Below, one piece after another: positions 55,497 through 64,000 of a stretch of 64,000 nucleotides of DNA. The notes beneath the pieces are model-generated. The model was not told the DNA's origin. It ran no database searches and saw only the letters and a program-made list of their open reading frames with translations. How positions within the stretch are numbered: the stretch's first letter is position 1; every line of letters starts with the position of its first letter. The position numbers and the translations under genes are program-made. This stretch comes from Ectothiorhodospira haloalkaliphila ATCC 51935. GTDB taxonomy: Bacteria; Pseudomonadota; Gammaproteobacteria; Ectothiorhodospirales; Ectothiorhodospiraceae. Location: NCBI RefSeq assembly GCF_000633935.1, contig NZ_KK214998.1, positions 1,254,010-1,318,009 on the forward strand, written 5' to 3'.

Positions 55497-56864
55497 TCAG
55501 AACCGATAGCGCACGGCGGCGGCGAGGATGTGGACGTGGCCTTCGGTGGTGCCGGTGAGGTCGACGGTGGCGAACGTGACGCCAGCCTCGTTCTTGAACT
55601 CCCGCTCCAGTTCCAGTGATTCCTTGGAGATGTCGATGTAGGTATAGGCCACGTCAAATCCCCAGTTGGGTCCCTGCTCATAGCTGGCCCCGAACGAGTA
55701 CCAGGTGCGGTCACCATCCGGGGTGCGGGTGGTGCGATAGCCGTCCTGAGTCGGCGTCCGATCGTACTGGAGGCCACCGCGCAGGGTCCAGCGGTCGTCC
55801 AGTTGATACTCGGCTCCCACCGACAGGGCCCAGCTATCCTTGTAGTTCTGCTCGACAACGTTGTCTTCCCGACCGTCGTTGAAGCGAACACGGATTTCGT
55901 CGAAATTGGACCATTGGAACCACTTGTACTGGGCCATCAGGGTCCAGCGATCATTCAATTGGTGACGCGCGCCCAATGCCACCATATCCGGCAGGTGCAG
56001 ATCGGCCTTGCCGTCCAGGGTTTCTTGCTCGCCTGTGATGGGTCGAGCGATCTTGGCCTTGCCATCCAGAGTGTGTTTCACGCCTTGGCGATAGTGCAGG
56101 CCCAAGCGGGTTGCTTCGGTCACCTGCCACATGGCGCCCAGGTTAAAACCCACATCCCAGCTATCCGCATCGAGTTGCTGCTCTCCATCGGTTTCCAGGC
56201 TTGGCCCGAATGCGGGAGATGGAATCGCGTTCTTGAGCGTGGCGTCTGCATACTGAATATCGATCCCGCCTCCAATGGAGAATCGCTCATTCACCCGGTA
56301 GGCCAAGCTGGGCTGGATGTTGATCACCTTGAGATCTGTCTCGGTTGAATCATAGCGTGCCCAGAAATCGTCGTCATAATGATTGGCCAGACCGAATGGT
56401 GCGGTGATTCCCAGACCAAACCAGGTTTGCTCATTGAGGGGACGAGCGTAGAAGAAGTTTGGGACGGGCGTGGGATCGTAGGGGTTGCCTCCCGAACCGC
56501 CGCTCACAGGCTGATCGACGTAGCCGGGTAATATCTGCTCACCTGTATCGGGATTAAAGGCACCAACACCTGAAGCCGTCGATCCACTCTCCCTGGCATC
56601 CGCCTTCGGCATCAAAAGATGCACAGCGGCCTGAAACTCAGGCCCCGGAAGGAACACCATCCCCGCCGGGTTGAAGAAGATGGTGCTGGAATCCTGAGCC
56701 ACCGCCGCCTCGCCGGCGAAGGCGCGGCCCAGGCCGCTGACGCTCTGCTCCTGAATGTAAAAGCCCGCTGCCTTCACCGGTGAGTGCCACAGGGTGGCTC
56801 CGGACAGGGCCAGCGCGCCAGCCACGGCGCAGGACAGGGCGTTGCGAGACTGAATGAAAGACAT
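55497..56864 (-). CDS. FadL/OmpP1/TodX-family outer-membrane hydrophobic transporter
   Basis: 455 aa with a signal peptide ending at about AA (residue 32), then AGFYIQEQSVSGLGRAFAGEAA, the conserved N-terminal hatch start of FadL proteins, and a barrel ending RYRF. Takes up long-chain fatty acids or aromatic hydrocarbons. It is downstream of an acyl-CoA ligase gene on the same strand, which could activate the imported acid. Confidence 0.93.
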   Translation of the reverse strand: MSFIQSRNALSCAVAGALALSGATLWHSPVKAAGFYIQEQSVSGLGRAFAGEAAVAQDSSTIFFNPAGMVFLPGPEFQAAVHLLMPKADARESGSTASGVGAFNPDTGEQILPGYVDQPVSGGSGGNPYDPTPVPNFFYARPLNEQTWFGLGITAPFGLANHYDDDFWARYDSTETDLKVINIQPSLAYRVNERFSIGGGIDIQYADATLKNAIPSPAFGPSLETDGEQQLDADSWDVGFNLGAMWQVTEATRLGLHYRQGVKHTLDGKAKIARPITGEQETLDGKADLHLPDMVALGARHQLNDRWTLMAQYKWFQWSNFDEIRVRFNDGREDNVVEQNYKDSWALSVGAEYQLDDRWTLRGGLQYDRTPTQDGYRTTRTPDGDRTWYSFGASYEQGPNWGFDVAYTYIDISKESLELEREFKNEAGVTFATVDLTGTTEGHVHILAAAVRYRF

Positions 56865-56914
56865 GTATCCCCCTTGGGTGATTCTTTTATGATTTTTATG
56901 GGTTCGGCAACGGA

Positions 56915-58735
56915 TCAGCGCTTGCTGTGGGCCTCGTACATGGCCTCGATCTGCTTGCTGTAGCGCTCCAGGATCAGCGCACGCTTGAGCTTCATGGTGG
57001 GTGTGAGCAGGCCGTTGTCCACATCCCAGGGCTCCAGGGTGGGCGTGAGGCGGCGTACCTGGGCGTAGCCATGGAACTCGGTCAACTGCTTGCCGGCCCG
57101 CTCCAGCAGGGCCTTTTCCACCTTGCGGCTGTACAGATCCTCGCTGCTATCCGGATCCACCTCCAGCTCCTCGGCCAGCTTTTTCCACTCATCCGGGCCG
57201 AGCACCACCAGGGCGGCGAGATAGGGCTTGCCCTCACCCAGCACCATGGCCTGCTCAAAGATGGGATCCAGGGTGATGGCCATCTCCATGTCCGCCGGGG
57301 GCACCTTCTCGCCGTTGCCCAGCACCAGGATCTCCTTGATGCGACCGATGATGAAGATATGGCCCTGCTCGTCGATGCGCGCCTTGTCGCCACTGTGCAG
57401 CCAGCCGTCCTTGTCGATGGTGTCGGCGGTAGCCTCCTCGTTGTTCCAGTAGCCCTGCATCACCGAGGGGCCACGCACCAGCAATTCCTCATCCTTGCCG
57501 ATGCTCACCTCCACGCCGGGCAGTGCACAGCCCACACTGGCGGGAACATTATCGTCGGGCCGGTTGACGGCCACCACCGGGCTGGCCTCGGTCATGCCAA
57601 AGCCATGGAACACGGGCAATCCCAGGCCGATGAAGAATCGGGCGATGGGGGGCGGCAGCGGCGCACCGCCGCAGACGGCATAACGCAGACGCCCGCCCAG
57701 ACGCTCCGTCACCTTGCCAGCCACGATTTTTTTCAGCAGCGGCCACAGCAGCAGCTTGGGATGCCAGCCGACTCGGCCCTGCTCGTGCTCGAAGCGGTGC
57801 CAACCCACGGAAACGGTGGTGTGAAACAGGAAGCGGGCGAAACCGGACTTCTCCTCCAGGCCCGAGGTGATGCGCCCGTAGATGCGCTCGTAGATGCGCG
57901 GTACGGAAATGAGCACGGTGGGGCGCAGGTTCATCAGATCCTCCGCCAGGCCCTGCACCGAGCGGGCAAAGGCCACCTGGGCACCCACCATCATGGGCAT
58001 GTAGCAGCCGCCGGTGCGCTCCAGGGTGTGGGAAAGGGGCAGGAAGGAGAGGAACAGGTCCTCGCCACCCATGGGGGCGCACTGCTGAGCGGCATAGGCG
58101 TTCTGCAGGATGTTCTGGTGGGTGAGCATCACCCCCTTGGATCGGCCCGTCGTGCCCGAGGTATACACCACGGTGGCCAGGGAGTTGGGATCCACATCAC
58201 GGGTGATCAGTTCATGATCGCCCTCGGGGGCCCATTCATCCAGGGACTTGAGGCGCGTGTCCTCGGGGAATTCTCCCGGGTCCACCGCTTGCACGGTGAC
58301 GATGCGATTGACCGTGTCCAGCCGCTCGCGAACCTCCTGGAGGCGCTTCCATTGCTGTCGACCGCCCAGGAGCAGTAGCTTGGCCCCGGCATCCTTGAGG
58401 ATATAGGCGATGTTGTCGGGCCGGTCATCGGTGTATAGCGGCACCGTGATCAGGCCAAGGCCAAGGCAGGCCTGGTCGAAGATGACCCATTCCTGGCAAT
58501 TGCGCAGCATGACGGCGACGCGGTCGCCCGGAGAAAGGTCTTCCTTTTGCAGTGCCGCCTGCCAGCGGGCCACCTGCTCGCTCACCTCCTGCCAGGTGCG
58601 CGACACCCATTCGGAAGTGGCCTGATCATACTGTTTGTAAGCCACCGCATCGGGGCTTCGCTTGACTCGCTCCCTGAACAGTCCGGCCAGGGTCCTCGCC
58701 TCCCCTGGCGTGACCACGTGATTGGGCTCGCCCAT
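56915..58735 (-). CDS. long-chain acyl-CoA synthetase (AMP-forming)
   Basis: 606 aa. The AMP-binding P-loop YTSGTTGRSKGV at about 190, FGMTEASP at about 360 and SGDKA near 445 are all present. Length and HLDFAC-type FadD15-like features fit long-chain enzymes. The ATG at 58735 is preceded by GAGGAG. It heads a likely unit with fadL and the YhdH-type gene. Confidence 0.92.
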   Translation of the reverse strand: MGEPNHVVTPGEARTLAGLFRERVKRSPDAVAYKQYDQATSEWVSRTWQEVSEQVARWQAALQKEDLSPGDRVAVMLRNCQEWVIFDQACLGLGLITVPLYTDDRPDNIAYILKDAGAKLLLLGGRQQWKRLQEVRERLDTVNRIVTVQAVDPGEFPEDTRLKSLDEWAPEGDHELITRDVDPNSLATVVYTSGTTGRSKGVMLTHQNILQNAYAAQQCAPMGGEDLFLSFLPLSHTLERTGGCYMPMMVGAQVAFARSVQGLAEDLMNLRPTVLISVPRIYERIYGRITSGLEEKSGFARFLFHTTVSVGWHRFEHEQGRVGWHPKLLLWPLLKKIVAGKVTERLGGRLRYAVCGGAPLPPPIARFFIGLGLPVFHGFGMTEASPVVAVNRPDDNVPASVGCALPGVEVSIGKDEELLVRGPSVMQGYWNNEEATADTIDKDGWLHSGDKARIDEQGHIFIIGRIKEILVLGNGEKVPPADMEMAITLDPIFEQAMVLGEGKPYLAALVVLGPDEWKKLAEELEVDPDSSEDLYSRKVEKALLERAGKQLTEFHGYAQVRRLTPTLEPWDVDNGLLTPTMKLKRALILERYSKQIEAMYEAHSKR

Positions 58736-58901
58736 GTTGACTCCTCTGCTGACGGGGTACTTGGCCCCGGGTTCTTGCCCTGGAGGGGATCCCGCTCTGC
58801 GCCGCCTCGTCGCGAGACTGAGCATGATTTCCCCGGGTTTCGCCTGAATATATCGCGACTGCCCAGTATAATCACTGGATGGGCCATTTTGGTGTGCTGT
58901 G

Positions 58902-59423
58902 TCAGTTCAACGCGTCGGCGGCCCACAGGCGGGCCCGCAGACCCCAGCCGGTGGCAAAGCCACGCTGGCGAAAGCGCACCTCGCCATCGGCGTTCACCAC
59001 GAAGGTGGCCGGCACCGCCCCCACGCCGAATCGGGCGGACAGGGCACCGGTCTCGTCCACCAGCACCGGATGGGTATAGTCGTTCTCCTGCATGTATTCC
59101 CGCAGCGTCTGGGCATTCCCGGACTGCATGGCCACGGTGAGCACGGGCCAGTCCTGACTGATGGATTCGATGGCCGGCTGTTCCACCCGGCAGATGCCGC
59201 ACCAGGTGGCCCAGAAATGCACCAGCACCGGCTGGCCCTGATAGTCCGACAGGCTCACCGGTGAGCCGTCCAGCAGCACGCCCTGCAGCGGCGGCGCCTC
59301 ACCGGAGACCATGTCCCGCTGCAGCCAGGCCTTGATGGCCAGAAACACCAGCAGGATGATGATCAGTTCCAGTCCGCGGCGCAGCCAGCGCCGTCGTCCG
59401 GTATGCTTGGGAGTGTCACTCAT
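58902..59423 (-). CDS. membrane-anchored TlpA-like thiol-disulfide oxidoreductase
   Basis: 173 aa. An N-terminal membrane helix (about 18-35) anchors a periplasmic thioredoxin domain with active site WCGIC at about 75 and the cis-Pro in VGAVPATF at about 137. Such proteins reduce apocytochrome Cys or other periplasmic disulfides. Useful in a cell with many c-type cytochromes, though nothing here ties it to the mtr genes. Confidence 0.9.
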   Translation of the reverse strand: MSDTPKHTGRRRWLRRGLELIIILLVFLAIKAWLQRDMVSGEAPPLQGVLLDGSPVSLSDYQGQPVLVHFWATWCGICRVEQPAIESISQDWPVLTVAMQSGNAQTLREYMQENDYTHPVLVDETGALSARFGVGAVPATFVVNADGEVRFRQRGFATGWGLRARLWAADALN

Positions 59424-59560
59424 GGCTGGGAGATGGGCGCCTGCCGCGCAAATGAAGGGTTGATCGAACGCCATGGGAAGAACATGACGGGTTGATACCG
59501 GTCAAAACCATTATCAACAGGCCCAAGGCCTGCCCGCAAGCCAACGGGGACTCAAGATTC

Positions 59561-60640
59561 ATGACCACATCCACCGTACAACCGCTGCGCCACTTCAAGG
59601 TTCCGGAAACCGCCTGGGTGGAACGGCAGATGCCTCACTACACCGGCGCCGAGCGCGAACGGGTGATCGAGCGCATCAAGACCCTGCTCAAGAAGCAGGA
59701 GGCCACCCTCGTGGCCCACTATTACGTGCACGAGGACCTGCAGATGATCGCCGAGCAGACCGGCGGTTGCGTGTCCGACTCCCTGGACATGGCCCGTTTC
59801 GGCAAGGAACACCCGGCCTCCACCCTGGTGGTGGCGGGCGTGCGCTTCATGGGGGAAACAGCCAAGATCCTCAGCCCTGAAAAAAGGGTGATCATGCCCA
59901 CCCTGGAGGCGGAGTGCTCCCTGGACCTGGGCTGCCCGGCAGATGAATTCATCGCCTTTTGCGATCAGCATCCGGATCGCACGGTGGTGGTTTATGCCAA
60001 CACCTCTGCCGAGGTGAAGGCGCGCGCCGATTATGTGGCCACCTCCAGCATTGCGGTGAAGCTGGTGGAGCACCTGAAGAACGAGGGCAAGAAGATCCTC
60101 TGGGCTCCCGACCGCCACCTGGGGGCCTATATCCAGAAGACCACCGGTGCCGATATGGTGCTGTGGGATACCGCCTGCGTAGTGCACGATGAGTTCCGCA
60201 CCCGGGCCCTGGTGGACCTGAAACAGGAGCACCCGGATGCCGCCGTGCTGGTGCACCCGGAGTCCCCCGCCGGGGTGATCGAACTGGCCGATGCGGTGGG
60301 CTCCACCTCACAATTGATCAAGGCGGCCCGGGAACTGCCCCATGAGACCTTGATCGTGGCCACCGATAGCGGCATCTTCTACAAGATGCGACAGGCGGCA
60401 CCACACAAGACCTTCCTGGAGGCGCCCACTGGCGGGCATAGCGCCACCTGTCGCAGCTGCGCCCATTGCCCGTGGATGGCCATGAACGGCCTGGGCAATC
60501 TGCTGGAGGTGCTGGAAAAGGGTGGCAACGAGATCCACGTGGACGAAACCGTGCGCCAGGGGGCGCTGCGCTCGACCCAGCGCATGCTGGACTTCGCCAG
60601 CAGCCAGCACACGCTGGTGCTGGGACGTGGGGACGCCTGA
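59561..60640 (+). CDS. nadA: quinolinate synthase A
   Basis: 4Fe-4S enzyme of NAD synthesis, 359 aa from the ATG at 59561. The three cluster Cys are in [19 protein letters not shown] and the C-terminal [20 protein letters not shown] is the N-terminal hallmark. An upstream in-frame ATG at 59492 would add 23 residues and lacks support. Confidence 0.96.
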   Translation: MTTSTVQPLRHFKVPETAWVERQMPHYTGAERERVIERIKTLLKKQEATLVAHYYVHEDLQMIAEQTGGCVSDSLDMARFGKEHPASTLVVAGVRFMGETAKILSPEKRVIMPTLEAECSLDLGCPADEFIAFCDQHPDRTVVVYANTSAEVKARADYVATSSIAVKLVEHLKNEGKKILWAPDRHLGAYIQKTTGADMVLWDTACVVHDEFRTRALVDLKQEHPDAAVLVHPESPAGVIELADAVGSTSQLIKAARELPHETLIVATDSGIFYKMRQAAPHKTFLEAPTGGHSATCRSCAHCPWMAMNGLGNLLEVLEKGGNEIHVDETVRQGALRSTQRMLDFASSQHTLVLGRGDA

Positions 60641-60679
60641 TCCCATGGCGCTGGCGGATCGCTGCCTGGCCACGCGCTC

Positions 60680-61873
60680 ATGAGCAGCAAGGCAGGAGCG
60701 CAGCCCGTCATCCCCATGGCGGTGTTTCGCAAGATGGTGGCTCAGTTGCCGGCGGAGGAGCTGTCCCGCCTGCCGCCAGAGAAGCTGCCGGAGAACATCC
60801 CCCTGGATCTGGTGGACGAGGCACCTTACTACTCCCGTCGCACGGTGGAGGGGCTGATCCTGTCCGCCAACGCCTATCATCTGGAGCGGCGGCTGCACAT
60901 CCAGGAACAATACGGTCCAGAGGTGATGAGCGCCCTGGACAAGTCCCAGGTGGTGGGCAACACCGCCAATGTGAAGATCTTCTGGCAAAAGCTGGAGGAT
61001 CTGCGACGGATGTACGAGCAATGGCGCAAGGATCCAGGCCCACAGAATCTGGACCGTCTTGGCAATCAGATCCGCACTCTCAATGCACTGCTGCTGGACG
61101 TGCGCGCCGAGAACGCAGACACCACCCGTTCTGCGCAGTTGCTGCGGGAGCAGGTCTGTGGTCCAGAGCTTGAAGCCATGTTCCAGCAGGCCATCGAGCG
61201 CTTGCACGAGCACAGCGAGCGCATCGAGAACCTGCTGGCCCGGTATTTCCGCATCCGCATCACGGTGGCCCAGCACGAGATGCAGGTGCGGCTCAAGCAG
61301 ATCAACACCCTGGACCGGCAGGCGGAGAACCTGCGCGAGCAGATGGAGGATCTGCGCACCCAGCTTGAGGACTCCCAGACCCTGTGGCGCCGCGCGGTCA
61401 AGCGACTGCACGCCGACCAGCAGGCCGAGCATCTGCAGTCGCGCATCATGGCACTGGCAGGTGAACTACGCTCCCGCGAGGTGAGCATTTCGGAGACCCA
61501 GCTCACCCAGTGGCTGGATGCGCTGGTGGACGCGGCCCTGCACCCCCTGACCCGACCCTCGGTCTCCAGCCATATGGGCGACGGGCGCATGGCCCTTTAC
61601 AGCCTGCTCAGCCGCTATTGTCAGCAGCAGGAGAACTCTGCCCGACAGATCGCCCGCAACCCCTTCCTGCAGGTGGACCCGGCCCAGGCCATCCGTTTCG
61701 TGCTGCTCTCCGAGCAGTTCATCCTGGATTATTTTCGCAAGAAGCGGAACGAGACCACGGCCTGGATCAGCGACGTGGCCCAGGTAAAGAGCGAGGATCT
61801 AGACGGTCTGGAACGGGAAATACTCAGCGAGTTGAAACGCTCAAGCCGGTTCAAGCGCAAGCCCGGCGGGTGA
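60680..61873 (+). CDS. coiled-coil protein of unknown function
   Basis: 397 aa with no signal peptide and no membrane segment. A Pro-rich start is followed by long helical, Glu/Gln/Arg/Leu-rich segments; the strongest coiled-coil potential is at about 195-265. The C-terminal part (about 290-397) is again helical and ends basic (SRFKRKPGG). I recognise no catalytic motif and do not assign a family. It starts 39 bases after nadA on the same strand and is convergent with an acyltransferase gene. Confidence 0.7.
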   Translation: MSSKAGAQPVIPMAVFRKMVAQLPAEELSRLPPEKLPENIPLDLVDEAPYYSRRTVEGLILSANAYHLERRLHIQEQYGPEVMSALDKSQVVGNTANVKIFWQKLEDLRRMYEQWRKDPGPQNLDRLGNQIRTLNALLLDVRAENADTTRSAQLLREQVCGPELEAMFQQAIERLHEHSERIENLLARYFRIRITVAQHEMQVRLKQINTLDRQAENLREQMEDLRTQLEDSQTLWRRAVKRLHADQQAEHLQSRIMALAGELRSREVSISETQLTQWLDALVDAALHPLTRPSVSSHMGDGRMALYSLLSRYCQQQENSARQIARNPFLQVDPAQAIRFVLLSEQFILDYFRKKRNETTAWISDVAQVKSEDLDGLEREILSELKRSSRFKRKPGG

Positions 61874-61892
61874 GGACCTGAAGCGGCCGGTT

Positions 61893-62840
61893 TCAATACA
61901 CCTTGGGCTCACCTCGCGGGCGGGTCTTGAAGAACCGCAGCGTCCACAGATACTGGGCCGGATCGCGACGAATCAGGGCCTCCAGGGCGGCATTCATGCG
62001 GGCTGCATCCTGCACGTCGTCGCCGGTGGGAAAATCCGTCAGGGGTTTGGCCATCACCATCTCGTAACGGTCCGCATCGATCCGATAAAAGCCCATGCTG
62101 GGCACCACCGGCGCGCCGGTGAGGCGCACCAGGCGGCCCAGCGCGGGGATGGTGGCCTTGGGTTCGCCAAAAAACGGGGCAAACACGGTGTGTGCGGGCC
62201 CCAGGTCCTCGTCCGCCAGATAGTAGAACACCTTCCCCTGCCGGGTGTGACGAATGGCCGGACGCAGGCCCTGATCCCGGGCAAAGACGGCAGCACCATA
62301 CTGGGAACGGCTGCGGGTGTTGATCCACTCGATGATGGGGTTCTTCATGGGCTTGGCAAAGGAGACACCGCCGCATTCCAGGCTCAGCCTCAGGCCACCA
62401 AAATCCAGGGCCGGGGCATGGGCGGCGCAGACGATGGCCGGCTGACCCTGGCGCTGCATCTCCAGCACACCGGCTTCATCCACCAGATGGATGCGCGCCC
62501 GATGGCGCCGATGGCTGCCAAACCAGAGCAAGGGATAATCCACGAAACACTGCCCGAGAATGCGGAAATGCTGGCGCAACACCTTCTCGCGTTGTTCTTC
62601 CGACCATTCGGGAAAGCACAGCCGCAGGTTCACACGACCCACATGCCGACGACGCCCGCCAGTCACCCAGGCCAGCCAGCCCACTGCCCGCCCCGCGACC
62701 CGGCCCACGGGCCGTGGCAGCCACATGATCACCCAAAGCAGGGCAATACCCAGCCAGGTGCCCCAGTAGCGCGGGTGCAGCATGGCCCATTCGAAGCAGG
62801 TGCGGTAGCCCTCCGGGGCCTGCACCGCGGTATCAGTCAT
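61893..62840 (-). CDS. LpxL/LpxP-family lipid A acyltransferase
   Basis: 315 aa inner-membrane enzyme. The N-terminal membrane segment (about 30-50) and the catalytic HAPALD (HX4D) near 143 are present, as are NLRLCFPEW and VFAPFFGEPKAT, typical of lauroyl acyltransferases. It overlaps the TPR gene by 8 bases. With the paralog at 10962 it may supply two different secondary acyl chains. Confidence 0.92.
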   Translation of the reverse strand: MTDTAVQAPEGYRTCFEWAMLHPRYWGTWLGIALLWVIMWLPRPVGRVAGRAVGWLAWVTGGRRRHVGRVNLRLCFPEWSEEQREKVLRQHFRILGQCFVDYPLLWFGSHRRHRARIHLVDEAGVLEMQRQGQPAIVCAAHAPALDFGGLRLSLECGGVSFAKPMKNPIIEWINTRSRSQYGAAVFARDQGLRPAIRHTRQGKVFYYLADEDLGPAHTVFAPFFGEPKATIPALGRLVRLTGAPVVPSMGFYRIDADRYEMVMAKPLTDFPTGDDVQDAARMNAALEALIRRDPAQYLWTLRFFKTRPRGEPKVY

Positions 62841-63174
62841 GGCTCCCCTCTTCCGACGCGATCCGTTTTTCCACTCGTTTGCGGAAAATCCGCATCTCCT
62901 TGGCCGCCTGAATATCCCCTCGTGACTCGGCCACGGTGATCCCTTCATTGTAGGCATCCAGGGCCTCGAACAGCGCCCCACTCTCGTCCAGGGCCCGCCC
63001 CAACAATTTCCAGGCGGCAGAGTAGGCCGGATCATGGCCCACAGCGGCCCGCAGATGGATGGACGCCTCTCCGGGGCGACCGTCGGCCAGATAGGCATTG
63101 CCCAGGGAAAAGCGCAGCAATTGATTATCCTGACCGTCGGCCAGCATGGCCTCGAAGCGTTCGATATTGGTCAT
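62833..63174 (-). CDS. small TPR-repeat protein
   Basis: 113 aa. Two or three tetratricopeptide repeats are visible (SLGNAYLADGRPGEAS, then LGRALDESGALFEALDAY at about 58-75), followed by a charged helix. No signal peptide. Co-oriented with the acyltransferase and trkA genes. Partner unknown. Confidence 0.82.
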   Translation of the reverse strand: MTNIERFEAMLADGQDNQLLRFSLGNAYLADGRPGEASIHLRAAVGHDPAYSAAWKLLGRALDESGALFEALDAYNEGITVAESRGDIQAAKEMRIFRKRVEKRIASEEGSHD

Positions 63175-63246
63175 GTTTGGCCCGTTCGTTTTACAGAATG
63201 TGCAACAAGTATAACGTCAACCGAAGCGGGCAAAACCCGAAGAGGC

Positions 63247-64000
63247 CTACAGGAATGTCACGCTGACCTGAAACAGGCGCTCCACCTCGTTGACGCGCTG
63301 CTTGTCGGTGAGGAACAGAATCACGTGGTCCTCCGATTGCACCACGGTGTCGCGGTGGGCAATGATCACCTCATCGCCGCGCACCAGGGCGCCGATGGTG
63401 CAGCCCTTGGGCAGCTTGATCTCCTCCACCCGGCGGCCGACCACCTTGGAGGTCTTGCGGTCCCCATGGGCCACCGCTTCGATGGCCTCGGCGGCGCCGC
63501 GACGCAGGCTGTGCACGGCCACCACATCGCCGCGGCGCACGTGGGTGAGCAGGGCGCCGATGGTCACCTGCTGGGGGGAGATGGCGATGTCGATCACGCC
63601 GCTCTGTACCAGTTCAACATAACTGGGGCGGTTGATCAGTGACATGACCGTACGCGCGCCCAGGCGTTTGGCCAGCATGGCGGAGAGGATGTTGGCCTCG
63701 TCATCATCGGTGACTGCCACGTAGACGTCCGTGCCCTCGATGTTCTCCTCCATGAGCAGTTCCTTGTCGGCGGCATCCCCCATCAGCACCACCACGTGAT
63801 CCAGGGTTTCGGCCAGCTCCTTGGCCCGCGCCGGGTTGCGTTCGATGAGCTTGACGGAGAAATGGGGTCCCAGGTTCTGGGCCAGGCGCTTGCCGATGTT
63901 GCCACCCCCGGCAATCATCAAACGCCGATAGGGCTTGTCCAGGCGCCGCAGCTCACTGGTGACGGCCCGGATATTACGCCGTGCGGCGATGAAGAAGACC
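63247..64000 (-). CDS. trkA: TrkA potassium uptake regulatory protein, C-terminal part (cut by window edge)
   Basis: The reading frame runs off the window at 64000, so only about 250 C-terminal residues are present. The second Rossmann domain ([16 protein letters not shown]) binds nucleotide, followed by a TrkA_C domain ending near the stop. The visible N-terminal stretch [13 protein letters not shown] continues the first half. Cytoplasmic NAD(H)-binding regulator of the TrkH potassium channel. Confidence 0.95.
   Translation of the reverse strand, partial: VFFIAARRNIRAVTSELRRLDKPYRRLMIAGGGNIGKRLAQNLGPHFSVKLIERNPARAKELAETLDHVVVLMGDAADKELLMEENIEGTDVYVAVTDDDEANILSAMLAKRLGARTVMSLINRPSYVELVQSGVIDIAISPQQVTIGALLTHVRRGDVVAVHSLRRGAAEAIEAVAHGDRKTSKVVGRRVEEIKLPKGCTIGALVRGDEVIIAHRDTVVQSEDHVILFLTDKQRVNEVERLFQVSVTFL

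Noticed and set aside
1-64000. CRISPR array, transposase or prophage genes
   Set aside because: No regularly spaced direct repeats and no transposase, integrase or phage structural proteins were recognised; the palindromic repeats are scattered and inverted.

Overview
The window is a GC-rich stretch of bacterial chromosome that looks gammaproteobacterial. It carries glnA-DUF4124-glnLG, ttcA, glyQS, nadA, lipid A type acyltransferases, RND efflux genes and FadL. Phosphoribulokinase, a flavocytochrome c sulfide dehydrogenase pair and an MtrABC-type outer-membrane electron conduit suggest a sulfur-oxidising autotroph that can exchange electrons with something outside the cell. Chromatiales or Ectothiorhodospiraceae-like is my inference from gene content; no database was searched. 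No rRNA, CRISPR array, transposase or prophage gene was seen.

Layout. 0.1-8.2 kb: an operon on the minus strand, mtrA-like, mtrB-like, mtrC/omcA-like, with a sigma-54 type promoter ahead of mtrA and a separately transcribed sigma-54 activator downstream. 8.2-9.7 kb: dtd and pip. 9.8-10.1 kb: a GacA-type box followed by a candidate CsrB/RsmZ-type small RNA with its own terminator. 10.2-14.3 kb: ttcA, an acyltransferase, a PilZ protein, fccAB and a YdcH protein. 14.4-25.9 kb: a c-di-GMP enzyme with a porin and a periplasmic binding protein, a Zur-like regulator, fpr, tatD, tcdA, a second GGDEF/EAL protein, a phosphatase and plsC. 26.1-29.7 kb: gmhB-glyS-glyQ. 30.1-35.2 kb: the nitrogen control block glnA-DUF4124-glnL-glnG, with visible NtrC sites and a sigma-54 promoter. 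35.3-39.7 kb: a Fur-family regulator, thiO, tRNA-Gly(CCC), thiS, thiG, trmB and a voltage-gated sodium channel. 39.7-49.5 kb: a tandem Usp protein, an anion permease, phosphoribulokinase, an aldo/keto reductase, a thioredoxin-fold protein, and a divergent deacetylase/acetyltransferase pair. 49.6-64.0 kb: RND efflux, a small lipoprotein, a YhdH-type reductase, FadL, acyl-CoA ligase, a TlpA-like protein, nadA, a coiled-coil protein of unknown function, a second acyltransferase, a TPR protein, and trkA cut by the window edge.

How parts fit together. The mtr operon, its activator and fccAB may share control, because closely matching dyad sequences lie upstream of both operons and a related dyad precedes the activator gene. 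Global post-transcriptional control is suggested by the CsrB-like RNA, and c-di-GMP signalling by one PilZ and two GGDEF/EAL proteins. Intergenic spaces are seeded with three families of short palindromic repeats. One of them has arms that differ between copies yet stay perfectly complementary within each copy.
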